Assembly: GCA_008638375.1 (NCBI GenBank)
Contig: CM018051.1
Span: 40,060,177 to 40,124,176 of the forward strand
Direction: 5' to 3'
Length of the DNA stretch: 64,000 nucleotides
From: Nyssa sinensis
Taxonomy: Eukaryota; Streptophyta; Magnoliopsida; Cornales; Nyssaceae
In this document: positions 22,919-36,059 of the stretch, piece by piece
How positions within the stretch are numbered: the stretch's first letter is position 1
Layout: each line of letters begins with the position of its first letter
Notes under the pieces: model-generated
Told to the model about the DNA's origin: nothing
Seen by the model: only the letters and a program-made list of their open reading frames with translations
Database searches by the model: none
Made by a program: the position numbers and the translations under genes

Positions 22919-25900
22919 TAACTGTGTGTGAAAGAGGTAGAGCTGTGAGAGAATGTGTTTGGTGGAGTGAGAACTAGATAAAGAGAGAAATACTGTGTGT
23001 GGGTGTATGTGTGTGTGTATTAGTGTGTGTTTTAACATATATAGAAAGACTAAACCAGAGGAAGAAGAAAGAGGAGAAAAGAAAAAGAAGAAGAGGAGGA
23101 AAGAAAAAAGAAGAAGGATCAGGACTGGACTAAGAGGGTAGCCATTGATGGCTTCGGAGCTTTCTTTTTCTAGATTCTCTTTCTAAACTACAAGCAATGG
23201 TAGACGAGGTAGGGACTTCTAGAGTCCTTTTCTTGTTCCTAGACGTACTTTCGAGTTGAATGTGTGCTTGGTTGCTTGCGTAGTTCTATGTGTATGCATA
23301 TACATATATCTATATATAAAGGTATGGTTATGAATTCGGGTTTTGGAAGAAAGAGGGTTTTGGAGAAATTCTGGGCATTAGGGAAGCACCATCTAAGTTC
23401 TGGGAAACAAATGGAGAGGAAAGGAACCAAAAATGGAAACCATAGGCTAAGAGACTGCGAGTTACAGGTCTTTTATCGGAAAATTAGGGTTTAGATGTTG
23501 AGACTGGTTTGGCCACTCTTGATCGAAAGGAATCATTAAAAAATATGAGATTTAAGGTTTATGATGATTTGGAATGAAAAGCCATAAAAAAAATACAAGA
23601 AAAAGAAAAATTTTTTTTAGAAACTTAGGTTTCCGGTAAGTATTGCCGGAGAAGGTGATCGGCAATTCGCCGGCAGCAATCAACTCCGGTGAGTTGACCG
23701 ATCAACCGGGTTAGGTCAACAGTTAATGGGTCAAATGGGTATTCAGGTTGGGTCGGGTCTAGGTGACCCAATTGGCTATTGGGCGTAAGGGGCTATTAGG
23801 CATAAGGGGCTATTTGGCTATGGTTGGAATTAAAATTCGATAATTAATTGAAACTGGAATAGGGTCATCCCTATTCCAAAAGTTGAAGATTTAATCGAAT
23901 TGGTTCTGTTTGGGGGCAAGCATAAGAAATTGAATTAGAGAAAATTATAAAGAGGCTGATTTGAATCAATTAATTACAAATGAACGAATAATTTATAAAA
24001 AAATCACAAAAGTGTCCACTTGTTTATAAAATTAAAATTGAAGCCAATCAAAATGCGAAAAGGGACAATCTTAAGGTTTCTGGGTGTTCCAAACTAAATT
24101 GCAGTTTAGTTTGGACATTCAGGGAACCAAGGGTGGTCCCACATAAATATATAAAATTATGAAAATGCCCCCAACGATTATGTAAGCAATTCTAATGCTA
24201 ATTAAATTCAGAAAGGGACAACCCAATGTTTTTGGATGCCTGAAATTCAAAAGTATTGTTATATTGAACAAATTGGGACTTGGTGACAGTCCTACCTAAA
24301 TTAATAAAATGATGATTATATCCCAAGACATAAATTGAACAACAGAATGCATAATTAAGATCCGGAAGAGGCGTTTCCAATCTTTTTGGGTGTTGAAAAT
24401 TCAAATATGATATCAGATTAATGAAATGGGGACATGAGGTCGATCTTATAGGAATATGTAAAACTACGATTATGCCCCTCCCTCGGCATGGAATAGATAT
24501 ATAAAGGAGCTAATAAAATACAAGAAGAGTATCCTTAGGGTTTTTGGACCTTCTAAATTCGATTCCAAGGTCGGTGTTATTAGACAATGTCTCGATAGAC
24601 GTGAAACTTATCTTATAAAATTATGAAAATACCTTTGTAAGTTTGTAAGGCATTCAAATGATTTAGAAACATTACAATGAGGCTTTCTTAGGGTTTTTGT
24701 GGCCCGGAAGCACATTTTTTATATCCATTTGGGACAACAGACACTCAGTAATGCATAATTAATGCAACAAAACTTAAAGAATCACTACGAAACCTTAGTG
24801 TTAAGAGTTGGGGTGTTCCCAAGAGTTGAACCTGGAGTGTGTGATCTAATGTACATTGTGACAGACACAAGTAGTGTCTTCTTATAGTCGAGTGATGACT
24901 GAGACTAGGATTACATCATGATCGGTTGGTATTGCATACTTGTCATTGATTAATATGATGCGACTTTCATTACTATTCTGATGCTTGAATCTTCTGTGAT
25001 GTTATGATGAGCTTGTCATTATTATTCCGATTCTTACTATCATTATAATCTGTTATGGTTGTGTATTCTTGTACATTGAGATATTCTACATTGCATTGCT
25101 TAGCAGTTGATGTTGATTTTATTGCCAAACTCTATGGTATTGATTGAGCACACCTAAGTGGTGTAGATGGATTGATAGAACATATGAATAGTGTATGATG
25201 ATATCATGATTAGAGACCGGGATTATCTTATGACGAGGATTGTGTCTCTCTTCGATTATGAACCGTAATCTAGCTTGGATGGTGGTGCATTGTCATCAGG
25301 TTAGTAGCCCGAGAAGCATCAGATTTTTATGAGGGCGGTTAAGTGATTGAACTATGATTGGGAGAGATGAGGTTGAGATTCGGACCGTAGTTTAAATCAT
25401 ATATGTTTACCTTTCTGCATCGAGCATCATGGCATGGTATGGACTGTATTGATGAATATAGTAAATATTGCTTGGACTTGTTATGTTGTGGATTACACTT
25501 GTTATTTATATAATAGTGAAGTGATGATACGTTATTGACTGGTTATGCCATCGATTTGTATTGGATATCATTGTTCTGACAGATTTGAACAAGAAATGGA
25601 GGTGTTTCGTGAGTTTTGTATATGTTGATATACTTCATGTTTGATGTATGTTGTATACCTTATCACTACTGTTGTACCACACCGAGTGGTGTCTTATTCT
25701 TTTGACTGTCATGTCTGAATTGGTTGATAATATTGTTGTTTGTTTGGGATTGCATATTGGACATTAGGGATTTTCCTCATCAAACTTGCATTAGTTTTTA
25801 CATGCTCATTGCTTGTATGTTTTGGGAAACCCTATTGAGCGTTATGACTCACCCCTGTTGTTCATGGGAATGGCAGGTACTAGACTTATAGAAGACAATT

Positions 25901-26317
25901 GTTAGAGCAACACGAGATGGATAGAGCCTTGAGTAGCATTGGTTTCAGATAGTTGTATTCATTCATTGTATATTATAAAGGGTGTATGTACCCTTCTTTG
26001 ACAAAACGTATAAATTGCATATTGACTGTGAGGGTTAGCTTTGAATTGCACCTTTTTATACACTATTAATGGATATTTTTGGTTCAGTTGCACCTTATTG
26101 TGATCTATTTCATTTAATCCCGTTACATGACTTGAACAAGTCTAATAATGAGAATGAACTAAAAACCAATTATAGGGGAATTGTTTAAAGAAAAACCAAC
26201 TCTAAAATAAATGAACTATATTGGATTCACTTGACTAGGATGATTAGTCTTAATCACCTACCTTCTCGGGGTTCCGATGACCCTTTAGTCCGGTCCATTC
26301 GGGACTAGGGTGTTACA
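19921..26317 (+). mobile_element. Solo LTR (6397 bp) with TSD CATTT and duplicated promoter half
   Basis: It starts TGTAAGGATTCAGAAAAT and ends AGGGTGTTACA. CATTT flanks it on both sides (19916-19920, 26318-26322). Compared with the single-unit relative at 42116-46199, the first half is present twice: 19970-22231 and 22251-24691, each with promoter AT/CA tracts (20580-20650; 22885-22918), CT-rich leader and four about-153-bp units. The 3' half (24700-26317) is single, with CTCAC at 25848 and acceptor GGCAG ending 25876. Open frames at 20313-20648 and 22593-23038 are microsatellite translations. Confidence 0.92.
19970..24691 (+). repeat. 2.3-2.4-kb tandem duplication inside the LTR
   Basis: TGACTAATGT...CATTAGAA...GTGTCAGAATAATTATG at 19970 recurs at 22251, and similarity continues to the 'attacgatgagacttc' segment (22212) matched at 24671. 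Both copies have many substitutions, so the duplication is old. It doubles the TATA region, the leader, and the 5' part of the predicted intron. Confidence 0.9.
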
Positions 26318-27777
26318 CATTTCCTTTTCAAAATTATTTAATCTTCTCATAGATCTAGCTTGTTTGAGTGAAATAAATGATATAAAATCTTTCTTAGGGT
26401 TTATGGGTAAGGATTGAAGCAAAGAACTTGAAATCTCTCTCTATACACAAATCCACACTTGTTTGGAGGTAGGGATTCTAACTTAGGATGAAGGTTGGGT
26501 GTTTTTTCATGTGAAGCATAATGCATTTTACTCATCTTGAGATTTTCTCTACAATGTTATATTTTACTATATTGCTCATGTTTTGGATTATAATGAAATG
26601 TTGAATATCTTGATTTAACTAGTATTGATATATCTTTGCGATAAATGATGAAATTATTGAATGTCATGTATGTGTGTATTTACCATGCTTGAGTTAAATG
26701 ATTGGATTATTGAGAGTTATGAAGTTGTGTCGGCATTGTTAAGTTTTGTGATGAATAATGAAATTATATGAGCCTTGGACATGCTTGTAAATGAAATGAC
26801 AAACATTAATAAAAGACGAAATGTGAGAATGGAAATGGAAGATGGGAATGTGGATAATTAATTCTTAGAAAAAGTTGAGGGACAAGAAAGAGTGGCACGT
26901 TGTAAGGCTACATTAGAGACTAGAAATATTTTGTGATAGGGATTGTGTCTCCCTTCGGTTGCGAATCGTAACCCCACGCGGGTGTAGTACATAGGCAACA
27001 AGTTAGTAACTCATGAAGTACTAGGCTTTTCCAAGGACCATTAGGTGATTTGACAAGGTGATTATATCTAAGTGGGAGGAATAACATGAAGCTTGAATGG
27101 TAATTTTTTTTTGCATGAACTTAAGTGTAATCATATAATGATAATTTCGTTTACACATTGTTTGTGTTCTTCTTGTGGTTGGGTTGACATTTTGCATTGT
27201 TGGAAAACATAATGAATAACCTATTAATATGTATGCATGTCGGTTGAACACTTGTGTTGACAGGTCACATTTCACATGCCAACACTTTGCACTGCTTTAA
27301 CTTTCCTTATTTTAGAATCTCTATTAGGGTTGTTGTTTTAACTCCTACCAGATGCCGGTAACGACAAAGAGCTGGTGCATCGATGACATGGATTGGAAGG
27401 ACACATTTTTTTGACTCTTTTGTTTATTTTGTATGTAATTGAATTCACAATTTCTTTTTTATCTTTTGTTTATTTTTGGGAATGTAAAAGGGCCTTATGG
27501 TCTCTTTATGTTGATGTGAAGGCTTGGAAGCCTTAATGGGACTCGTATTCTTTTGTCTTAGAAATGGAAATCACAGGATGAATACACTTTTGAGGATTTA
27601 CGTATGTAAGCCTTGTTGGGTTATATAGATGGTATGTGAATGAACATTTATGTTATGAAAACTCAAGTGATAATATGCTAATCATAAGGTGGTTTGGGAT
27701 ATACAAAAAATTATTTGTTTAGCTTGACCTAGTTTTACAAGGTCACCCTCGGGGTCTTTGGGGCCCCGGGCATGACA

Positions 27778-28399
27778 AAAACTATGTGAATAAGTGTATC
27801 TAGGTATTGAAGATGGTTGTGGAAATTGGTGAGGATATAACAAGTGTCAGATTGGTGACAGGTCTGATATTACAGGTGATGGATAGGCCCTATCACCCAA
27901 TAATATCAAACCAATTAAGATGTTATTTGCTATTTGACCAACGCAACCTATGACATCTATAGCTTCATTTTTTGCATAAATTACCTTGGTTAAAAAATAT
28001 TCTTCCCTTTTTACCCACAATTATCCCTTAAAATTACTTATCTTTCCTTTCCTGCCACCCGATCATTTGTTGACTCTCTCTCACAAATAGTTTTGCATTA
28101 ATGGCATTCCCTTAAATGACCATTGAACACCACAAAGATTATACAAATTTTAAAAGAAGAATAAGATGAAGAAAACAAAAGGCCATTTGTCTAACTAATT
28201 TGTTTTCTTTCATTTAAGCATATAATGGCATAATAATCATTAATGATAATATATTGAAGACACATCATCATACGGGGAACTCAACTTAAAAAGAAATTCA
28301 CCAACAGGACTTAAGCTCAAACAAAATTTGAGCGTGTCCTCACGCTCCAAAATAGGTCTACAAAATAGACCCACATTATATCTATTTGTGTTATTACTT
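27778..28399. other. Gene-free spacer with first copy of a direct repeat
   Basis: AT-rich. The segment 27985-28115 (AAAAAATATTCTTCC..., CTCTCTCACA.ATA) is repeated directly at 28870-29000. No coding signal. Confidence 0.5.
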
Positions 28400-28790
28400 G
28401 GGATAAATACATTAACCTCTCCTGAATTATCTGACAATTATAGAGACCTTTCATCCATCTATTATATTGACAATATATAAATTCTCACTTTGTATAAAAT
28501 TCATCATTAACAGTGTTAGGGTTTCAACCAAATTTTTTTTATATAACTAAAATTCATCATTAACTTCCTCTACCTTCTCAGAGATCACTGTAATTATAAA
28601 TTTTTGTAAGAGAGGTCAAAGTTATTATTTATAAGGGTAAAATAGTAAAATCATGCTTTTCGTTATCATCTTGTTCTTTGATAATTTTGATAGTAGAGGT
28701 CATTGTAGTATTAGAAAGTACAGTAGAAGTTCCGGCAATTGTCAGATATAATAAGAGAAGTCAATACAATTATCTTTTATTATTATTATT
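28400..28790. mobile_element. Probable MITE with TATCTGACAATT terminal inverted repeats
   Basis: Left GGATAAATACATTAACCTC...TATCTGACAATTATAG and right (reversed) AAGATAATTGTATTGACTTC...TATCTGACAATTGCCG form imperfect inverted repeats of about 45 bp around a 390-bp AT-rich body. It lies between two direct copies of a 130-bp sequence. Exact ends and target duplication are unclear. Confidence 0.45.
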
Positions 28791-28869
28791 ATTGGGTAAA
28801 TCACCAACCAATCAACCTAAATGTTGAAGTCAACTTCAACATGAGGATAATTTTGTAATATTACAAATA

Positions 28870-29000
28870 CTAAAAAAATATTCTTCCTTTTTACCCTCAG
28901 TTATCCCCTTAAATTTCTTATCTTTCCTTTCTCACCAATGGACCATTGTTCGTTCTCTCTCACAGATAATTGTGCGTTAATGGCGTTCCCTTAGATGCTA
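28870..29000 (+). repeat. Second copy of a 130-bp direct repeat
   Basis: Matches 27985-28115, about 885 bp upstream, through 'aaaaaatattcttcc', 'cttatctttcctttc' and 'ctctctcacaga/aata' blocks. It may be a duplicated flank or a short-LTR relic. Confidence 0.6.
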
Positions 29001-32000
29001 CTCAGAAGACATGTCAAATATTAATGTTGTCGTGTTTGTTGATGTCCTAACTTTTAGAAGGAAGTGTGACTATTATTATAGAAGCAAATGGAATATTAAT
29101 CCTTTTAAAAAAGTTCCTTACATATTGGATTGGGAAGAAAATATGCTTTAGTCTTTTTTCTTCTTAGCTGCTACTTACTGCATTCTGATGGCCACTCTTA
29201 TTTAACATCCCACCATAAATAAGATATAGAAGAATTATAGCTTCTATTTCTTGATCATGGAAACATATTTGATCCCTTTATTTAAATTTTAGAAGGACAA
29301 AACATCCCTTTATTTAACATTTCTTGACCTTTTTTGTGGGAAGCCTAAAATATGCCTTACCATATGCCCTTCCCTCTAAGTTTCCTTATCTTTTTAATAT
29401 TTTTTCTCTACCTAATATGTGAATTACCTAAACCATACATAGCTACAGGAGCAAAATTTGAGAAGATCTATATTATGTGAGAAACTTCTTTGATGAAAAT
29501 TTCATCTTCTATTTTTATGTATAGATCATGCACTATGTGTGACGACTCCAATATATTTATTTCTTATACTATGTGAGAAACTTCTTTGATGATTTCATTT
29601 TTATTTTTATATTTCTTGTTTTTTGTTTCACTCATTTGGGCTTCTCAAAAAAAAAAAAAAAAAAAAATTGTGCCACACTCATACAAGAAGGATATGTTGG
29701 AGCACTCCCCTGTGATTATGCCAAACAGAGCCTTACATATATTAACTATATCTCTACCATCAATGACATTAATCTTCCGAGTGTTTGGACCCAAACAAAA
29801 GTACTTATCTAATGAAGTCAGAGTTATTATGAAAACAAACGAATGATTGAAAAAAAAGAGATAAGAATACAAAAGAAAAGGAAGGAAATAAACAAAAAGT
29901 ATATGAAATGATAACAAGTTTCTCGCATACTATGATGTGCTAAGGCAGAAGGGAATGCAGATCCCCTGCCACCAGTACCTGTCACCAGTTTGCCTCCAAA
30001 AAATCTATGTATGTTATCTAAAAATGAAATAGCCATACCTTTTTAAGTGTGAAAAAAGGTCCTCCAAAATCTTTTGGACTCCACAGTCGCAATAGCAACA
30101 AGCAATTGAATAATCATTTCACTTTTTCACACTTAAAAATAGTGAAGAATGAACAACTTGACTTGAAAAAAGTTGCATGCAAAAACACTAGAACACAATC
30201 CAAAAATATAATTCATGTAGTAAAAAATATGAAAATAGACCAAATCCATTCTGAAGTGGGACTTGAAACTCCCAACCGAATCCAGACTAATAGAAATAGA
30301 AGAGTAGGGCACGACTACTAAAATCAGACAGAGGAAGAGAAGGTTTAAATAGCATCTATTTGAAATGAAGACAGGTATTAACCGTGGAAAAGAAAGAGGT
30401 GGAAAAAAGGTTATTAGCTTGATCTAAACATGTTTACATTCTTTTTTCTACTCGAGTTTGAGGGTGTAGGCATTGTTTGGTTGGTTTCCTTTTAGAGCCC
30501 CACAACGTTGGTTGATGGGTTGTAACCAAAGATCATTAGTTCAGTGCCATTCTATGCCACCAACAAAGGCCTCTGATTTGAAAATAAGACCAGTGCTAAA
30601 GTGAGTTCTGCATTTGTGCTAGAGTAAAATTAAAATTTAAAAATGCTTGACCAGTATTTCCTCAACTGTAACATGATACTGCACATATCAATGCTGAAGA
30701 CTTGATTTCCTTCCTGATTTAGACATGCTACCAATTTTTCTAATATAAATTGCAAATGGCTAATTTGTTATGAACAAAAACATGAAATATTAATCTATAA
30801 TTGATTACTTCCTTTTAGACCTTAACTATTCCCATTTGAACCGACTTTTGGCTTTTCCAGATAGGCCCTCAGTGCTCACACAAGTAAGTGAAGCACCTTT
30901 GTAGGGTCTTTCTAAAGTGTGGTCCACACACGGCCAGGAGGAAAGAAAAGGGAGGCGGGCTGTGTATCTAAAAGGGAAGGGCAAAATCAGGTTTTGAAAA
31001 AAAAATGTTCTTAAGATTTTGTCACATCCATAGCAAAACCCAATTCATAGTGCTTCAATGCAGGCAGAGGAGACAATCCCAAATAGAACATAAATTATTT
31101 CTCAGATATTGCAAAAACAAATATTCATAAACTAATGTAGTTGACTCCTTTGTGATTACCTCAAACAGAACACGAAATATTCTTCCATAACTGAATATTT
31201 CCCTTTAAGATGTAGCCAGATGGAGAAAGTAGAAATACTCAAGACCAATGGCTTCATTCATGGTCCCATTATATTATCATAAAAAGTGATTTTTAATCTT
31301 CTTGAGCCTAACTTGGAAGACTTCAATGTTAATCCTCCCTTCAGACAAGTCTGCAGTGCATTCTACAGCTAATCCCAAGAGAGTTGATGTAATTGCGTAC
31401 GACAGTAATATTTTCTTCCTCTCCTCAATAGATTTGTGTCAGCAACCTCCATTACTGCACCATGGAAAGACTTGTAGATAATTACCCGAAAATACTAATG
31501 CCTTAGTGATTTACGTTTTGTACACGAGTTCCAAAACATGGAATGCTTGGGTTCCAGAACACTAAATTTAGTGATCCAATAAATTTATTTGTAGTTTTTC
31601 CTCAACTTTCCTTCTAAGAGAAAAGTGAAAGGAAAAGATCCGCGCAAGTCAAGAAATCAACATAAATAGATGTGCTTAGTTCAATACTTTAATACGTTTC
31701 ATTCTAATATAATAAATTTTCATAACTATATGAAAAACATCTATATTTTAATGATATTAATGCTCATTTCTCGGTCTTAGGGTGAAAAGAAGAAAACACT
31801 CATGAGGATCTACCCCCCTTATATTCCACCTATGTTATCTACATAAGCCTAGTCCAATCGTACCGCATTTAGAGTATGTAGCTTATTGAGATCCCACTCC
31901 CGTTTTTCGTAACATGATGATCTATGTCCTAAGTAACATTGGAGTCATATACCCAACCCAACACTCCAAATGTTTTCCAAAAAAATCATCTATTAGCTTG

Positions 32001-32299
32001 TTTCCATAAATAAAATCCCATTAGTATTAATAATGCCAATAGCTGGATGACCCCACTAACATTACCAAATGTATTGAGACACTATAAAAGGAGAATATCG
32101 AGAGAAAATCATCAAAAAAAATAGTGAGTCTTGATAAACAGTAAGGGAGGTGGAATAACTAACTTCTAGGGGCAATAAGTATTTATTTTAAATCATATGG
32201 AATTACTTTAATAGTTCTTGTTAGAGGCATGTCTTATATTATAGTAACAAGTAAACTTGGTATATAGGTATTATGTGCAGAGCATAGTGAAGCATATAA
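29001..32299. other. Gene-poor stretch, no repeat family recognised over most of it
   Basis: Contains a short direct repeat (TATGTGAGAAACTTCTTTGATGA at about 29475 and 29571), a poly(A) run at 29647-29668, and an inverted repeat TTTTTAAGTGTGAAAAA (30040-30056) / its complement (30123-30139). Open frames at 29573-30321 show no family features. One exon-like piece is listed separately. Confidence 0.4.
31282..31467 (-). pseudogene. Exon-like C-terminal coding fragment, unknown protein
   Basis: Read on the minus strand, about 47 codons from 31423 to a TGA at 31280-31282 have balanced composition and an amphipathic look (KKILLSYAITSTLLGLAVEC, then DLSEGRINIEVFQVRLKKIK). Just upstream, in the next frame, SFHGAVMEVADT reads well, and one missing A in an AAA run near 31424 would join them. 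Unlike the surrounding AT-rich DNA it has no stops over this length. I do not recognise the family. It could be a last exon of a decayed host gene or chance. Confidence 0.3.
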
Positions 32300-32914
32300 T
32301 GTTAGTCAAATTTAATTACTTTATTTAAGAGTTCTAAAATAAAAGAATTATAATGGAATAAAATTACAGAATAACTAAATTTCATGCATATAACATAAAA
32401 CAATTAAATTAACATGCGTCAATGACAGGAAAAATAAGTTTGGAGTGAGCTGGCCTGTGAGGCGTGTAATCACTGCCCTAAAGCTGTTGTGCCTCCCTAC
32501 GTGAAGGTTCTAATGGTCACAGACAGCTCCAAGATACAACCCAGGTTTTGCTCACAGCTAATCTCCTCAGAGTCCACGCCCACTGGGAGAAGGATGAACC
32601 GTCTAGAATCAAAGTTGCCCACACAAAAATAGTATGAAAAATACGTAAAGGTTGGATGGAAGAGATTGGATTAAAGAGAATAAGAACTCTAGTTGTTGTG
32701 TTGTGGAAGAATACATAAGCCTCTATTTATAGGCATTTTGTATATCTTCCACCAACAAAATATCCCACAAAATCAATCACATGTAGCAAAAAATCAGCAA
32801 TAAAATAAATAACAAGTCAACAACTAACATATCATAAAATCAGCAACAAAAATAAAAAATCAGGAAGAAGTCAAAATAAATTTTGAAACTTTCAATAATA
32901 TAAAAAATATAACA
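32300..32914 (-). repeat. 3' LTR of the young non-coding element
   Basis: 615 bp, nearly identical to 36634-37248. On the minus strand it carries a consensus TATA box, CTATAAATAGAGGC, at 32724-32731. Confidence 0.95.
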
Positions 32915-32930
32915 ATCCCCCTCAAGTTTC
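32915..32930 (-). promoter_or_regulatory. Polypurine tract
   Basis: Minus strand ACTTGAGGGGGAT directly before the LTR start TGTTATATTT, the usual plus-strand primer arrangement in plant LTR elements. It sets the orientation of the element. Confidence 0.75.
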
Positions 32931-33869
32931 AAAATTTATAAACTCATGAAACATATATATTATTTATATATATATATGTATAAGAAAGTTTGGGCAACTA
33001 TTATACTGTGTAATAGGTGTAGGTGTCTTCCGGACTTGAACCTCACTTAGTGTTGACAGTCTCTTTCTGAAGGATCATAGTGAACTAAGTCTTGAACTAG
33101 ACCCTTTGAATCAGAGTTCAACAAGTCACACACACAGTACTGATATTAGACATGGTTCGCGGGTTAGTGCTATTAAAGGCCATGCACTTGATCTTGATTT
33201 TCATGAGAGTTTCTAGAGAATAGCTCAATTCTCATAGTCGCGGCCTCACGACAGCTCTCACTTAGGTGAGTCCTCCAAGGGTACATGTGACCTGTACCTC
33301 GCAAGAGTGTTCATGCCTTGGGCTCATTCAGGGTAAACCCTTCCTAAATGTCACATAACACAGCACACTGCCATAGGGATGAGCAGGAGCATTTTATTTA
33401 ACAGCTCCTTATATAAAGTGCTGGATATATAAGTCACGCAATATGAATTGTTACTACCCATTGAACCTCCTTCATGGGGTCCCCAATCACAGAGGTTGGG
33501 TTACTTTCCTAGGTGACTTCCTTGTGAGCTTAAGCCCATCCCCCTCGACAAATCTAGGACTACACTCCTAGTTAGACCCCTTGGGTCAATTATTGATCAA
33601 CAAATATTTCTTTTGTTTAATTTATCGGGACAATAATTATATGGATCCATCAAGTAAATATGATCCATTTCTCATATGGGCTCATTATGTAAATATATCA
33701 ATTTATTTTAATCGAGGCAATATGAACCTATTTAAATGAAATTGGTCCATAATTTTTCTTTACAATTGATTTAAGGACTTATCATATAACTATAGTCAAA
33801 TAGGCTACATTAAAGTATTTTGGAATCATTAAATAAATTTCGTGCAACATCCAGCTAGCAAAACTATTC

Positions 33870-34230
33870 ATACTAACAGCTAATAGCCTTACAACTAGGA
33901 ATCATATCTCATGTGACCAGTAACCTGCTACTAGAAACTATATGCTTAATAGTGGTCAGTATTCTTAGTAATACGAACAACCACTCATGTGGCTAGTAGT
34001 CTTGCATTTACTAGGAACTACTATTGTAAATTATTTGAGAATATTTTAATAGATATTTTCTCCCACTATTTAATGATTCATATCTTAATTTCATTGTGGT
34101 CAATAGTCTCTTGACTATAAGGAACCACAAATATAAGTTGTAGCCAATAGTCTATTAGCTACTAGGAACTACTTTAATTTAATATAAATATGACTAGTAC
34201 TCTTCAATTTATTAGGAACCACTATTTTAA
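33870..34230. repeat. Degenerate repeats in the interior of the young element
   Basis: About six poorly spaced copies of a motif like GTGG-C-ATAGTCTT-TTACTAGGAACTAC, 50-65 bp apart, inside 32300-37248. They are too diverged to be recent although the LTRs are young, so the source element already carried them. Confidence 0.6.
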
Positions 34231-36059
34231 AATTTTTAATTTCATTTTTAATACACTTTCACTCCCTCATAAAAATTATGTATAGATTTTCTTTTTATAG
34301 TTTCCTAAAACATTTATTACTCAAAATAATAATCATATCAATTATTTTTCTGCAAATATTTATTCAAAAACATATATTACTTTCAAGTATTTAAATATTT
34401 CTCAAACTATTATTTTAAGATCACATAATATTTAATTTACTTATACATCTTACATTCTTGTTCTTTAACCACAAGTATTTTAAGTTTCTTTACATAAATT
34501 TTAATGTTTGTGTATGTTATTTAATTCTATGTTGAACAAAAGAAACTCTATCAAATGATTTTAAATTTATGCCTCTCTTGTCAAAATATTCACATGGTGA
34601 ATTTTTAAATTGACAAGTTAAGCTTGCAAAGATAAAGATATTACTCTGGTTGCATACACAGTATTAGACAAGTAAATTATCCCACCATCATTATTATTAT
34701 TTTTTAAATATATAATTTTTTTTTTTAAATAAATATGGTGTTGGGATTGCACCATATGAACCGTTCATACCTAGTTTACATATGATTATTACTTGTAGAG
34801 GAGTGACTAATAGTATAACTATGAAAGTGTGAATTAAAGATAATTTCACATTTATGTTTATAATTCACTTGAGATTTTGAAATAAGGTTAAAATCTATTA
34901 AAAAATTGACAACTAATAAATAATGTTTTCATGTAAATAGGATATGTTTCACACTGTCTCAAAAAATAAATAAATAAATAAAGAGGCCAAAGAAAAGAGA
35001 TGGATGCATCCCACAATATTTTGGCTTCATTCAAGGATTGCCATGCTGGAAACCAGTATACACCACAATAATAAATTCCATTCGGATCATCACTTTGTAC
35101 TGTCATCAAGACAAAACATGTTGATACTAGGATTTTTGTTAAATAATCCCAAATTGATAGCTATAAAATTACATTACTAATAAATACATTAGAAGTAATC
35201 AAATAATCACATTGTAAATTAAATAAATGTATCATAAACCAATTTATCCTGATGGTTGGCAAATTTTGATAATAGAAAAAGGAATGTGAGCTGTACTTTA
35301 TTCCCGGATTGCAAGTCAAACGACTGGAAAATAAACCCTTAGTATTTATAACTGTTATGAGTATATGTAATGTATTACTTCCTTATAGTACGTTGTTAAC
35401 AATGTGTTCTTCTTTTAATTTCATATCAGCTTATTTTAATTTAAATCATAGTTATGTCGACTTGGTTCGATTTCACTAAATCGAAATAAATAATATAGAA
35501 ACGAAATAAATCTAAAATCTAAATAGTTTCATATAGTCACTATGTAACAAAATAAGTAATAAAATTGTTATTATAAATTTTAAAAATAATTTTATTGATA
35601 CTTAATAAAGTAAATTTCTGTTCAACAGAAGTTATTCAATTAAACTATTAAAGTTCAATTTCACAATTATAAAAAGTCTTTTAATTAATTTCACAGTAGT
35701 GTACTAAGAAAGAAAAAAGAAACACTATTAAATATATACATATAATAAATAAATAAAATTGAAAACAGATAATAATAATTTTTTTTTTTATTATTATTAT
35801 TATTTTTATTTTTTATTTTTATTTTTAATAGTAAATAGGTAAATGTCAGTGAATAGCTAAGAAAGGACCAGCGATGCTAAGCAGTAAGATTTGATAGAAA
35901 CTTGTTAATATTCAATTAGTTTTCTCTTGAAAGTAGATCCTTACTTTCCTATCTTTCAAACTTCAGAATTTTTGGGAACATACATACTGAATAGTGTAGT
36001 GATTAACTCACGAATGGAAAGCAACGATTTTCCTTAGCAATGACTGCAATTATTATTAT

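Larger units (their letters stand above)
19358..27777 (+). mobile_element. Solo LTR (about 2.0 kb net) with TSD AAAAC, split by a nested LTR
   Basis: It starts TGTAACTGTTTCG and ends CCCCGGGCATGACA. AAAAC precedes (19353-19357) and follows (27778-27782). Removing the insert 19921-26317 plus one target copy leaves 2018 bp. The left part has a cluster of CGTTCGAACGA-like motifs (19539-19668), a leader and a donor (AAAAG|GTAAAA at 19898). The right part has an acceptor CTACCAG ending 27351, so the nested LTR sits in the predicted intron. Confidence 0.9.

Noticed and set aside
20313..23038. Frames in the two promoter copies of the 19921-26317 LTR
   Set aside because: Low-complexity translations; the two copies do not preserve a reading frame.
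29647..29668. Poly(A) run as a LINE/SINE tail
   Set aside because: No Pol III boxes, RT motif or flanking target duplication seen upstream.
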